Positions 50,366 to 61,422 of a DNA stretch of 64,000 nucleotides are shown here, one piece after another (within the stretch, counting starts at the first letter, position 1; every line of letters starts with the position of its first letter). The translations under genes and the position numbers were made by a program. Location of the stretch: NCBI GenBank assembly GCA_001599935.1, contig BCIJ01000008.1, positions 526,922 to 590,921 on the forward strand. The letters are read 5' to 3'. The notes beneath the pieces were generated by a model that did not search any database, was not told the DNA's origin, and saw only the letters and a list, made by a program, of their open reading frames with translations. Source of the stretch: Holtermannia corniformis. Its lineage: Eukaryota; Basidiomycota; Tremellomycetes; Holtermanniales.

Positions 50366-53300
50366 TCAGCCTGACAGGAGCGCCACGAGCTGTTTGACCT
50401 CGTCGTTGACATCGCCGTCGGTCCTACACGGATCAGCACTGGAATCATGCAGCACGGAACTGACCATGCCGTGGACAGCAGCAAATCCTCGACGCCCTCC
50501 GTCTCGTCCTCGGCTGCTTCAAGCGCGAGGTAGAGGTGCTCTGCCGTTGCCGAGCGAATCTAAGGTGTCAGCCGGGATCGCTGCGGCCAGCGGACGCACT
50601 GTTGGATAGCGGTGTGTGAGATAGCCGGGCAGAGCATTGACCGCTGCTTTGCGTGACGCAGTAATGACGACCATGCTCGTCACCCTGCCAACGTCAGTCT
50701 AGCCGAGGCGGCACCTCGACACGCACAGCCTCATGGACGCCTGGATTCGCTCGATATTCTTCATGTTGGCGACGGCCTTGGACGCCAGGGTGACGATACG
50801 GACGTATCTGCATGTCAGAGTCGGACCCAGCTGCGAGTACTCACCGTTCGGGCATCCCCACGCATTCTTGCAGCTTTGTGAGGATGCCAGCGTCCGAAAG
50901 CGCATACAACGTCTGCAGCAGCGGCACAAAATTGCGATTCTGGTTGAGGTTGGCCGCTAGCAGTTGCACAAGGTCCGAGACGACGACTTCGCCAATGGCG
51001 AGGTTACTCTCGAGGTGTTGAATCAGGGCTTTGCTGGACAGTCGGCTCTGCACTCGTGAGCGTTTTCACTCTGGGGCATGCTACCCACAGTGCTCTCGAG
51101 CTTGCTGCCGATGCTCAACACAAGACCACTGAGTAGTGGGCGTCGGTAGGTGTCAATGTTGAGCACGGGCATTAGCGCGGGGAAGATTGCCGATGGTTCC
51201 TGCCATCGGAGCTCATCCCTGTGCACGTTAGCACGACGTAATGGATACGAGCACGCACGAGGGCAGTAGTCTGACTATCGCCGACTCCAGTGGCCAAGAG
51301 GTCAGCCTAGCCAAAGCCTTGCCAGCCTCTTCGCGAATGTTGTCGAGTTTCTCCGCGCCTTGCTTGAGCACGCCAGAGATCGCCTGATCAACGCGATCCT
51401 GTGCAATGTTCGTGCTGCAAGAGGCATACTGCAGCAGGCTCGCCAAGCTCGATAAACACGTCCCTCGTACCCACGAGCCAACGTCTCCACGCTGATCGGT
51501 CGTGTAGTCGTCGAGGCCTCGCAAAACGGCGTCGTAGATGGCGACAAACGTCTCGGCGCTCACTAGCACGGTCAGCACAGCACGGCAGCGCGGACAATGA
51601 CTCACCTAAGGGCGATGTCGCCAAAGCTGTCAACGAGCGGATCGCGTAGCGCCGCGTCTCGATGTCGGCTGGAGGCTACATGGTCAGCGCTGCTCAATCT
51701 CCATTCACCAACCTTTGCGTCCGCATCCAGCGTGGCCAACAGGGCACGCACAGCCTGTGCCAAGACTTCCCCGCAGCGCGAGTAATCAATGGCGCCAAGC
51801 GCAAGCGCATAGCTCTGCCTCTGAGCCGCTCGAGATGATTTCGTCAACCCCGCGATAAACGTGAGAACGTTAGTGATGCACAGCAAGCGAGCCATCGACT
51901 CATCTATTCGCCTCGTCTGTGCAACTCCGTAGCCTGCTTACCCGCCCAACAGCGCGGGCTGCTGCCTCTTGCACGTCCTCGGATCGACTCTTCATCCCGA
52001 GCTCGAGATAGCGCGAAATGGTCTTTTCTGTCTCTGCGCTGCGTTCCGGTTCGAAAGCTGGCGCATCCAGTGCGAGGCTGAGCACGTCACATGCGGCTGC
52101 GAGCAGCCGATCCGCTTGGAACGACACGGTCGCAGCAGCGCGGACAGTCGACAAGGCGGTGATGATCTGGGACGTCAGAAAACCTAGTCGGCACCATGGG
52201 ACTAACCTCGAGGCGCAACGCGTGCCCATTGTCAAACACACCACAGAGTTCTCCCAGCGCTAAAAGCGCTCCATGCACATTGTTCGTGTCGAGCGATGAT
52301 AGTTCGACAGTCTAGGCTAATCAGCGCCATTCAGCTTTGACACTACCACCCACCTCGGCGCGGACTGCCGCCTCTGCGACGTCGGACCCCGCCACCTCGC
52401 AGATCAGCCGCAACGACTTGGCGCCGATTGCGCGCACTGCCGGATCCCAGTGCCGGAGCGTGATATGATGCAGATGCCGCACCATTGCGCCTCGGTACTC
52501 TGCATACCTACAAAGTCAGATCAACGCGGTAGAGCACAAGCTCACCTTGCGACCTGCGGCGCAGCGACTAGGAAAGCGGTCCGCCTGACGCTGACAGAGT
52601 AAAAGTCTGTTAGTGCCAGGACCGCAATCCCATGCGGGAACAGGCCCTGAAAAGTCAGTGCGGCTCGTCAGGAGCGCGCAGACATACCAAGCGCCCCACG
52701 CCCTCCTGGAACGCGGCACTCGCAGCCCGGCGTACCCCCACTTCACGATCCAGTACCGCGACGCACACGAGCTGCGTCGCGAGTTGCTCTGCATACGGTG
52801 CCAGATCTGCAGGACTGCATGCTCTCGACAGGGACCAGACGAGGTAAGCGGCTGCGTCGCGGACGTTTGCGCCGATCGAGTGATTTGCGCGCCGAATGTC
52901 GAATGTCAATGCCTGCTTGTCAGCTTCGGACCCATGAGAGCGCACATACCTTGAGGACCCAGGTCACGGCCTCGCCGACCAGTTCACCCCGCACAAGCCC
53001 TCGCCGAGCCATCTCAGCCGCCGCGAGACAGACACCGTGCCACCTCGCCTCGCCGCGCATCACTTCGCTCCCGAGTCCTTCGGTCCCAAAAGCTGTGCCG
53101 CCGGGTTCCAGCACGCGCCCGTGCGCTTCCACGACCGGATCCGACTCGGTGCCGGCAAAGAGCGAGATTGTAGCTTGGACGATTTGATGTGCGAACGAGG
53201 TTGGCAGGAGCGCGGCGAGGCGCGAGAGGTATTTTGCCGCCGAATAGCGTACGATTGTATCCTGCTCGCGTCAGCCGTTGACTGTATAGATGGACAAACC

Positions 53301-54613
53301 TTGTCCGAGAGGGCGCCCATGAGAAAGTCAAGCTCGTCTTCGAGACCTTCAGGCGGGTCAAAGTCCTGCTCGTCGTCGTCGTCGATGACGAGGGTGTGCA
53401 GGATCCCACGGCCTTGCACTGCCTTTGCCTTACCTCCTGTCATCAGCTCTTGGTCGAGGCATGCCGACTCACCTTTATGGCTGGCTCCAGCGCCAAGTCG
53501 AGCGACCCACCACCGCCCACCAGCTTTGACGGCCAGTTTGCGGATCAGCCCACTCTCGCGCGCGACACTGGAGCCCTTGAGATACGGCACCAGCGTATCC
53601 TCGAGATACCGCCTGACGACGGCCAAGCGTTCTTTCGCCACCAAGCCGGGCAGGAGCGCCAGTAGGGTCAACAGCGCAATCACAAACGTCGACTCGGTCT
53701 CGTCTTTTGCAAATGCCAGAAACGGTTCGAGACCGGCACTGGAATCCGGTCGAGAGAACAGACGGGCCAGCACGAGCGCGGCAAGAGCCGATTCCTTGCC
53801 TGGGCGCGACATGAGTGGGATCGCGATGCTCGTGACGGCTTGAGCCGTGGTGGAGATTTCGACGTTGTGCGGGAACAGGGTGCGCTTGGTTGCTAGATCG
53901 AGTGAGGAGCGGCACGATACAGAGAATGCAGAGAGGGGGAATGGGACGGTCAGGACGAGGCTGAGCCAGATGAGGAGCACGGCACGGAGCTCCCATGAAG
54001 CCTGTGGTGAGATGATCTCGTGGTGCGGGGATGCAGAGGTCAGCGAGCTCGGTGGGGGAGAGAGGACGGCGATCAGCATTGGGAGGTGATGGATCTCGGG
54101 CGGAAAGTGGGGGACTGCATGATCAGCATGGCCTTCTCAGTCGACTTACCCACCGATAGCTTTCCAGCCGCGGACCTTGACGACCCAGTGGATGACTCTG
54201 CCTAGTCGAGCGAGCCGTGCGGTGTTGGTGTAGGTGTTTGAGCTCGACGCTGCACCGTCTTGGACATCTATCACTGTGTGCAGGTGCCGACACAGCTTGG
54301 CCATCATCGGCGGGATGATCTGATCCAGTGACGGGTCGAGCAGCGGCGGGAGGGGCAGGTAGTGGTCGAGCTGGGATGTCAGGACCGCTCTGCAGTACGT
54401 TTCGCTCACAATAGCACCGATACGTTCCACCAGCACATCCTCCTCATCCCTCTGGCCTGCACAAGCCGCCGCGGGCGCTCCGACGTGCTCGGCGAGGTCA
54501 TAGCTCAGCAGTTGGCCGAGCAGCTCGAGGAACTCGTCGCGATGTGCAAAGTGGGTATAGGTCGGGTCTGCAGTGTCTGCGAGGCCTTCGCCAGGCTCGA
54601 GCAGAGCTCCCAT
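50366..54613 (-). CDS. TBCD: Tubulin-folding cofactor D
   Basis: About 18 exons encode roughly 1190 aa, the family length. The start chosen is ATG 54611-54613 (MGALLEPGEGLADTADPTYT); the frame is open upstream only with non-ATG codons. Exon 1 (54154-54613), exon 2 (53473-54114) and exon 3 (53300-53436) are secure. Family landmarks: KVRGWKAIVPHFPPEIHHLP, DTIVRYSAAKYLSRLAALLP, NVRDAAAYLVWSLSRAC, LSSLDTNNVHGALLALGELC, and DDYTTDQRGDVGSWVRGTCL. The HEAT-like C terminus ends at 50366. TBCD binds beta-tubulin and assembles the alpha/beta heterodimer with cofactors C and E. Introns are 34-50 bp. The junction near 51910-51950 is ambiguous. Confidence 0.9.
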
Positions 54614-54939
54614 CCGTCGAAACGAGCTCACAGGCTACAGCTGATCCCAACAAGGTCTAGATGTTCCGTCGACAATGACCGTCGGGTACTGCGATGGACT
54701 CGTGTTTGAACACGCCTGTAGCGACGACGAGATGATTGATAGCATTCATGCATCTCCTAGAGACTCCTGAGTAGCACCAGAGCACTCTGTACGACTCTCA
54801 GAGTGATCCCAGCTGCTTTCCTGCGGTCGTCCGACAACAACCCTGTGTCGACTTCGGGCCGACGACGTCCGTGTCAACGCACTTCACCATACCTCGCCTG
54901 CTCTTCTTCTTACGCTCTGTAGCAAGAGCACGATCCGGT
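54614..54939. promoter_or_regulatory. Divergent promoter TBCD / RPI
   Basis: 326 bp lie between the starts. No TATA box is clear. Non-ATG open frames extend into it from both sides. Confidence 0.35.
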
Positions 54940-56113
54940 ATGCCCTCTCCCGCAGTCCACCGCTTGTCGGTCCACAGCGCCAGTGCGGAACGCCCTCTCG
55001 CTGGCTCCCTCACCCCCGTCACGGCCGCAACCGTGCGCATCTCTGCTCACACTGCCGAGCTGACCAGCACAGTACGCTCGCCCGAGCCAGCCGACGTCTG
55101 CAACGCACCAGCTGCCGACGTCGATCCCACTCCCGGCTCTACCAGCGATTGAGCAGGCCAAGAAGCTCGCCGCGTATGCTGCAGTGGACCGCCATGTCTT
55201 GCCATCTCACACGGTCATTGGCATCGGGAGCGGCAGCACGGTGCCATACGTCGTCGACCGGATCGTAGAGCAGGGCCCAGAGGTCAACAGTCACCGCGTG
55301 TTCATCCCCACTGGTGAGTGCTGCCAGGCAGGTCATCGCTGCAGCGACCGTCTAACACGCCCAGGGTTCCAATCCAAAGAACTCATCATCAACGCCGGCC
55401 TCCGCCTCGGCGATGTCGACGAGTACGCCACGATCGACGTGACGATTGACGGCGCCGACGAGTAAGTCTTGTGCCGCTTCCCCCGTCGTGGTCTCTCACC
55501 CAGCCGCTCCACAGGGTCGACAACGAGCTCAACTCGATCAAAGGCGGTGGCGCGTGTCAACTACGTGAAAAAGTCCTAGCCGAAGCCGCAGAGACCTGGG
55601 TCCTCGTTGCCGACTACCGTAAAAACTCTGAAGTGCTCGGCACGACGTGGACTCAGGGGATCCCCATTGAAGTCGCGCCGTTCGCATACGCAAAGGTCTT
55701 GCACAACCTGTCGTTGCTCGGCTCCCCGTCGACGCTTGCCAACGGCAGGCCGGGACTCAGCTTGCGGATGGGGTTGAGAAAGGCTGGACCGGTCGTGAGC
55801 GATAATGGCATGTTCATTATCGATGCGCCGTTCAGCCAGGACATGATGCGTGACCCTGCGGATGTGCGTTGCTACCATGGCGCGATGACCCATCGCTGAC
55901 ATCGCACAGCTCCTCCACCGGATCAAGATGCTGACCGGTGTCGTCGAGGTCGGCCTGTTTGTCAAGATGGCCAAAGCGGCGTATTTCGGCAACGAGGTCT
56001 GTGCAGATTGTCGCCGCCGACTAGGCTGACGCGCGCAGGACGGCTCTGTTTCGATCCGCCACGAGGATGGCAGCTTGGAGCAGTTGACGGCCGAGGACGC
56101 TTTGGCGCAGTAG
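54940..56113 (+). CDS. RKI1: Ribose-5-phosphate isomerase A
   Basis: The model is join(54940..55071,55112..55313,55365..55461,55515..55863,55910..55996,56039..56113), 313 aa. RpiA motifs: AKKLAAYAAVDRHVLPSHTV with IGIGSGST, GFQSKELI, TIDGADEVD (catalytic Asp region), IKGGGACQLREK with the catalytic Glu, and AGPVVSDNGMFIIDA. The enzyme interconverts ribose-5-phosphate and ribulose-5-phosphate in the pentose phosphate pathway. About 50 residues precede the conserved core; they are Ser/Thr/Ala-rich with scattered Arg and could be a targeting peptide or an over-extended start. It ends 51 bp from the convergent NAA10 gene. Confidence 0.93.
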
Positions 56114-56164
56114 AGTCAGAGGGGACGGCAAGCGCGCCGTGCCAGATCGTGTCATGCAATGCAT

Positions 56165-57965
56165 CTATGCCACCGTCTTGGTCTTGTCAAATACAAAGCG
56201 CATCCCATAAGCGTCTTCTCCGTCGGCGTCTGGGCAAGGTGTCAGCTGATGCTCGATGGACATGCCAGAACTAGAAGTTGAGGTATGTGAGCCGGCCGCG
56301 GTGTCGTCGAAAGCCCAGCTATACCGTCCGCTGCGGCGCGACGGCACGCGGAATGTTCTTGCAATGCAGGACCAAGACCGCTCGAATCCCGGGCTCGATC
56401 TAGCAAAGTTCAGGGCGCAAAGGACGTGGAAACACTGCCTGATCTGGATCTGCAAGCGTGCGACGCACCACGCGGCTGAGTCACCGATCCGGCATGGGAT
56501 GCGCAAAGACTCGCGCTATCGTCCCGTCGTACTGTTGACGAAAGCCGGATACGTCTACAGCAGTCTTCGGAGGAGTGTACGCTGCCTTTCTGTGATCGGT
56601 TGGGCCTCAGAGCTAAACGATCCTCCAGGCGCCAGAAGCAATGCGGCAGCTCACGTGCGCTTTGGATACAGAGCCCGGCATACAGATCAGCCGAATACGG
56701 CCGAGTCGGCGCGTGTCATCGCAGCTATCGACTTGCTGCACAGCCGCAAATCGTTGCGGATCACGATCACAAGGCGGTGAAACCCCTAGCTGCTGCCCAT
56801 CAAGGCAGAGCGATCAGCAACAGTCGCCTGCTTTGATGACCAGTCGTCCGGATGGATAAATTGAGCCAAAATCCGACCAACGCTCGAACAAGAGCTTCAT
56901 TTCTCGACGCACGACTACACGTAATTGGCACTGCGATTACGCTCGTCCAGATCACGAATGACCGTCGATAGCAGCTGATTTTCGCAGCTGGCTGGAGTAT
57001 GGACAGCCAGTGTCAATCTCCGCCTGTGGCAAGTTACCGAGCGTCTCTACGACATCAGGTCTCTCTGCGACCTTGTCGAGGCGCTGCCGATGGCTCGGAC
57101 ATCACGACCGATGCCCATAGCACCGATCAACGGCAAGTCTACGGAAGTGGTACTGTAGCTCTGATAGCCACGCAAGGCTAACAGGCTCTCGCGGCACTGC
57201 TTCCGCCCAGATCCAAGCGGTACAGCCCAGGGCATCCGATGGTCTGTAGATGCCGACACGGCCAGGACCGCACCGTCAAAGTTTACACATCCGACCGCTC
57301 AGACGCCACACTTACAATAAGCCTTCTCCATGCCATGGACCTCGAAGCCGAGCGTATCGCGATACAGACTGATCGCCGCACGATTCGATTTCCTAACGTG
57401 TAACGTGATGTGCGCGGCGTCATAGTGCGCGACCATTGCTTCTTCTACGCGACGTCATTAGTACCAGCTGTCAAAGCGGACGGACGGGGGACTGACGCGA
57501 CTGCTTCATGAGCTTGTTGGCGAGGCCGAGGCGACGATAGGGTCTGAGGACGGAGATTGAGGTGACGTGGCCTGATGGCGGTTCGCCCTCTTTTGGCTCG
57601 TCCTCCCTGGTGGTGTCAGCATGTCATAGCCTCTCGGTATGAACAGCAGAGCTGGAACAGCTCGAATGCTCGCAAAGGCAGGCTCGAACGCACATCTTGG
57701 CCAGGATATAGCCTACGATCCGACCGCGCGGGTCGACGGCGACATACGACAGTTCGGGCCATGTCAGTGCGTGGTATAGATCTTGTGCGGCGTCAGTTTG
57801 GAGCTGGCGTGGACAAAGGACGCACAGTACTTGAACGTGTAGTTTTCCGGGAGGTTGAGCAGGTTGGCATTCTGCATGCCGAGCAGGTCGTCGATCTGTG
57901 CGGTATTAGTATGAAATGATTGGAGGATGGTGTAGAGCACGCACTGTCGCTTGGCGGATGTCCAT
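56165..57965 (-). CDS. NAA10: N-terminal acetyltransferase NatA catalytic subunit
   Basis: The model is complement(join(56165..56229,57316..57444,57497..57606,57694..57781,57826..57895,57945..57965)), 160 aa. The N terminus is the ARD1 signature: MDIRQATIDDLLGMQNANLL, then NLPENYTFKYYLYHALTWPE. The acetyl-CoA loop RPYRRLGLANKLM follows and the fold closes with LHVRKSNRAAISLYRDTLGF. The last exon supplies YADGEDAYGMRFVFD, the conserved C-terminal block, and lies 1086 bp away across the final intron. NatA acetylates Ser, Ala, Thr and Gly N termini after Met removal, together with Naa15. The phases of all six exons agree. Confidence 0.93.
56230..57315 (-). other. 1086-bp last intron of NAA10
   Basis: The donor GTAAGTG and the acceptor GCCCAG join T to AC in the conserved GMEKAY/ADGEDAY region. 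A plus-strand ORF of 174 codons (56256-56780) lies inside but shows no recognised domain. Confidence 0.8.
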
Positions 57966-58508
57966 GGTGCGGAACGAGCTCGCGGTGACGGCTCCAAGGA
58001 TGGCTCAGAGCAGAGCTAAGCGGAGAGTGGTTCAGCGGGGGAATGACGTGTCAGTGACGCGGGCAGATGATCGCTCGGTGAGTGAAAGCTGCTCAGCATC
58101 CGACTGACCTGCTGCATCTCTTCTCAATGACAGTGATCTGCATCTCTTCTGCATGATCGCTATGCACCTTGCTGACCGATCTACGAGCCGCGGCACTGAC
58201 GGTACAAGCTGATGCATGCCATTCCAACGGACTGACCCCACGGTCATCGTTTTGCTCTCTGCTTACCCACTCATGTCCACTCAGCTTGCGTCTCCCGTAC
58301 TGATCTCCCGGCGGCCGTGGTTCCCACCGCTCGCTCAGTGCTGACGACGCGCAACACGCGCTGACTGATGACCATCCCAAGTGACTGCTTGCTGATCCTC
58401 TGCCGGCAGTTCCCACGGCACAGTCATTCTCGACTCAGGCACGGCAACGATTGCAGCGGTATATCACCACGCTCATCCAGTCTTTACCCATCGCAATCGT
58501 CAATACCA
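57966..58508. promoter_or_regulatory. Divergent promoter NAA10 / FSP1-like
   Basis: 543 bp between the starts; no coding region or clear TATA box was seen. Confidence 0.4.
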
Positions 58509-60074
58509 ATGGCAGAGTACCAGAACATCATCATCATTGGCGGTCAGCGGTTTCGTAAACGCATCCAACACGGCTGACGCAGACAGCGTCCGTGACCGGC
58601 CGGAACGCGGCCAACACTCTGGTCCCAAACGTCCCGGGCACCCACCGCGTCCTTTTGATCGACGCCAACGCGTACGGCTTTTGGGCAGTCGGCGCGCTCC
58701 GTGCGGCCGTCGTGCCAGGTACGTCTACCAGATCCGTCGCACCAGCTCACACTGTCAGGGTTTGAGAAACAGGTCGTGATCCCGTTGACGGACGGTACCG
58801 TGTTCCCAAAGGACTCGCAGCACCGTGTGCTGGCGCCATACAAGGTGACAGAGCTCAAGGACAAGTCAATCGTGCTGGATCACGCATTCGAGGGATCGAC
58901 CGAGCTTCCGTTCTCTGTGAGTCGGACCGAGGTGGTGCTCTGCTGACCGCCAGCACGTAATCATCGCCACGGGCTCGCTGCAGCCGACGCCGATGCGGCC
59001 AGCAGCGTCCGCAACGACGCTCGACAGTGTCCTAGCGGAATTCCGCAAATCCCAGCAGGCCATTGAAAAAGCTTCCAAGATTGTCGTGATCGGCGGCGGC
59101 TCTGTCGGGATTGAAATGGCCGGCGTGAGTCTCCTGCGCCAACCAACGCAAACGCTAACGCAACGCAACGCAGGAGATCCGCGCACAGCACCCCGACAAG
59201 AAGATTACGCTGATCCACAACTCTGCGCACTTGTTGCACCCGAAAACAACGCCCGCACCGGGCAGTAACGACCGGCCGACGGGGTACGACGCGCCGCCGA
59301 CCGTCGTCAAGCTGTCGCTCGCGCTCGAAAAGCAGCTGGCCGAGATCAACGTCGATCTGATCTTGGACGATCGGGTCGAGATCCCGCACGGAGCAGTCGC
59401 CGACGGTCAATGGGACGGCGCGTTTGGACTGTTGGACGGCGTCAAGACGGTCACGACGGCCAAGGGCAAGACTGTCGAGGGTGAGTCTCCCGCATCCTCC
59501 AAGTGGGCACTCTTGACACACGCAGCCGACTACGTCTTCATCTCGATCGGGAACAAGCCCAACACGAGCCTCGTGGCGGCCTCGTACCCGTCCGCACTCG
59601 ACTCCAAAGGCCTGATCAAGCTCGACGGCTACTTTCGGCCTCAAGGCCTGCCAAAGGGCTATTTCGCCGCTGGTGACGCTGGCGACGTTGCAGGCTGGAA
59701 GACGGCGGCGGCAGCGGCCAACGAGGGCGCGGCGGTCGCGAACAAGTCGGTCGTGGTGTGCAGCATGGACAAGGCTGACATCTGCAGCGTGCTGTTGGAC
59801 CTCAAGGGCAAGGCGTTGAAAAAGTATACGCCCGGCGCACTGGCTTTCATGGTCTGTTGGGCTTCCACACTCACAGCATTTGTTGACATGACAGATGGTC
59901 CCGCTTGGCCCTGCGAAAGGCGCAGGGTCCATCACTCTGCCTTACCTCGGCACCTTTACCGTCGGGTCCGGCGTGGTGTCAGGCGGCAAAGGCAAAGGCC
60001 TGCTCACCAACCTGTTGTACGGCACGTTCAAGGGTCCAGACGCTGCCCAGGCCATCGCCGCTGCCAAAGCCTAG
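58509..60074 (+). CDS. FSP1/AIFM2-type FAD/NAD(P)H oxidoreductase
   Basis: The model is join(58509..58542,58587..58718,58759..58916,58954..59124,59174..59480,59526..59851,59895..60074), 435 aa. The FAD-binding start YQNIIIIGGASVTGRNAANT is followed by HVIIATGSLQP. A second Rossmann motif IVVIGGGSVGIEMAGEI binds the nicotinamide cofactor, and the FAD-closing box is KGYFAAGDAGDV. The C-terminal domain ends GLLTNLLYGTFKGPDAAQAI. This order is typical of AIFM2/FSP1 and of the fungal Aif1/Ndi-like group. Human FSP1 reduces ubiquinone and blocks ferroptosis; whether this protein does is unknown. There is no mitochondrial presequence or myristoylation signal. Confidence 0.85.
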
Positions 60075-60103
60075 GCGTAACAAGGTCCATATGCAGATAT
60101 AAT

Positions 60104-61159
60104 TCACGCCTCGAGCGGTTTCAGTTCCCACAGCTGTCCACTCTTTGCGCCGGGCTGCTTGTGCCCTTCAGGCTGCTCGAGGTGTTTGAGGATCTTGGCG
60201 GGCACACCGCCAACGACGACATAGTCTGGGATATCGCCGCGCACGACGGCACCAGCCGCAACCGTCACGCCTGGTACAGTCATGAGCTCGTCATGGCCAG
60301 AGCCGAGTACGACCAAGACGCACCACGACCGATAGTGCACGGTCCTAAGATTGTCACATTCCCGCCGATCCAGGTATCCTCGCCAATCTGCTTGCGTCAG
60401 CCGTAGCCCGGCGCAGCGCGGCGCGAGCAAAGAACCGACGGTGACGGGGTATCCGCGCTCCCAGCCGTCCAACCGCGGCTGAACGTCGACGTCGTGCGAG
60501 GCGCTAAAGATGGACACGTTGGGTCCGCACAGAACACCGTTGCCGATCCGGACCTCGTTGCAGTCTGTCCGTTAGCTAGCCAACCGGCCACGCAGTGATT
60601 TACCAAGGCACTGCGGGGTCAGTTCAGTCGGTCACAGCAAAGACTGACGGTGAACCCGAAATTGGCGTAAAACTGTGCGCGTTGGTATGATTTTTTTCAA
60701 TCCAGATAGACGCACCACACCCTCGAAGATGGTATTGTAGCCGTAATCGACGTTCAAAGGGGGCTCGATACATAGCTTGCGCGAGGCTTCTTCACTGATG
60801 TGAAAGATTTTCTCTGCGGGTCAGCTTGCTCGCGTCGCCTACACCCACCGAGCAGCTGCCGACGCGAGTCGGGTCCCGTTGCGTCTTCGGCGGTAAAGCC
60901 TTCGAACCATTCGGGGGGAGGGTGGTGCTGCATTGTTAGCTTGCTCGGGCACGTACCGACCCACATTGTACTTGTACACCAAGCTTCTGACGAGCGCGCG
61001 GTCGCGGACGAGCGTCGGGTCCGTCATCGAGTTGTACTGCTCGCCCGCGTACATGCGCCTGACCTGCTCGCTTGTCGGGTGGTACTTGAGGTACGGCTTG
61101 CGCTCATCGTGCTCTACACCGGGGTGCGCCGTCTCGACGTCGTGCACTGTCGAGGCCAT
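60104..61159 (-). CDS. Maltose/galactoside-type O-acetyltransferase
   Basis: Eight exons with short introns; ATG at 61157-61159, stop at 60104-60106. The N-terminal maltose-acetyltransferase (Mac) segment reads MYAGEQYNSMTDPTLVRDRA. The left-handed beta-helix follows: IEPPLNVDYGYNTIFEGVFY, then CNEVRIGNGVLCGPNVSIFS with the catalytic His in SASHDVD. Next come IGEDTWIGGNVTILGPCTIG and VTVAAGAVVRGDIPDYVVVG, ending GGVPAKILKHLE. Such enzymes transfer acetyl from acetyl-CoA to sugars. The gene is divergent from the GH13 alpha-glucosidase (263 bp between starts) and converges on the FSP1-like gene with 29 bp between stops. Confidence 0.88.
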
Positions 61160-61422
61160 CGTGTTCACGGTGGCTTGCTCTCCTCCGCAGCCAAGCCTTA
61201 TACGTGATCGGTCGTCTAGGGGATTTTCCGAGATTGATGCTGGCTGATGATCGGCTCGCCAGGAACGGCCGCGTGGCACTCCAGTCTGCCCGAAGACTCG
61301 CCACAGACTCTGGTCTCGCCGACGACGACGCACTCGGGGCAGCCAGAGCCGTACAAGAAGAGGGCAGAGACAGAGTCCCCTTGAGTCGCCCATCTCGTCG
61401 CGTCTTCATTCCAATCGAAGCC
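61160..61422. promoter_or_regulatory. 263-bp divergent promoter of acetyltransferase and alpha-glucosidase
   Basis: It is the only sequence between the two ATGs. Both products act on alpha-glucosides or sugars, so joint control is plausible; no specific binding site was recognised. Confidence 0.4.
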
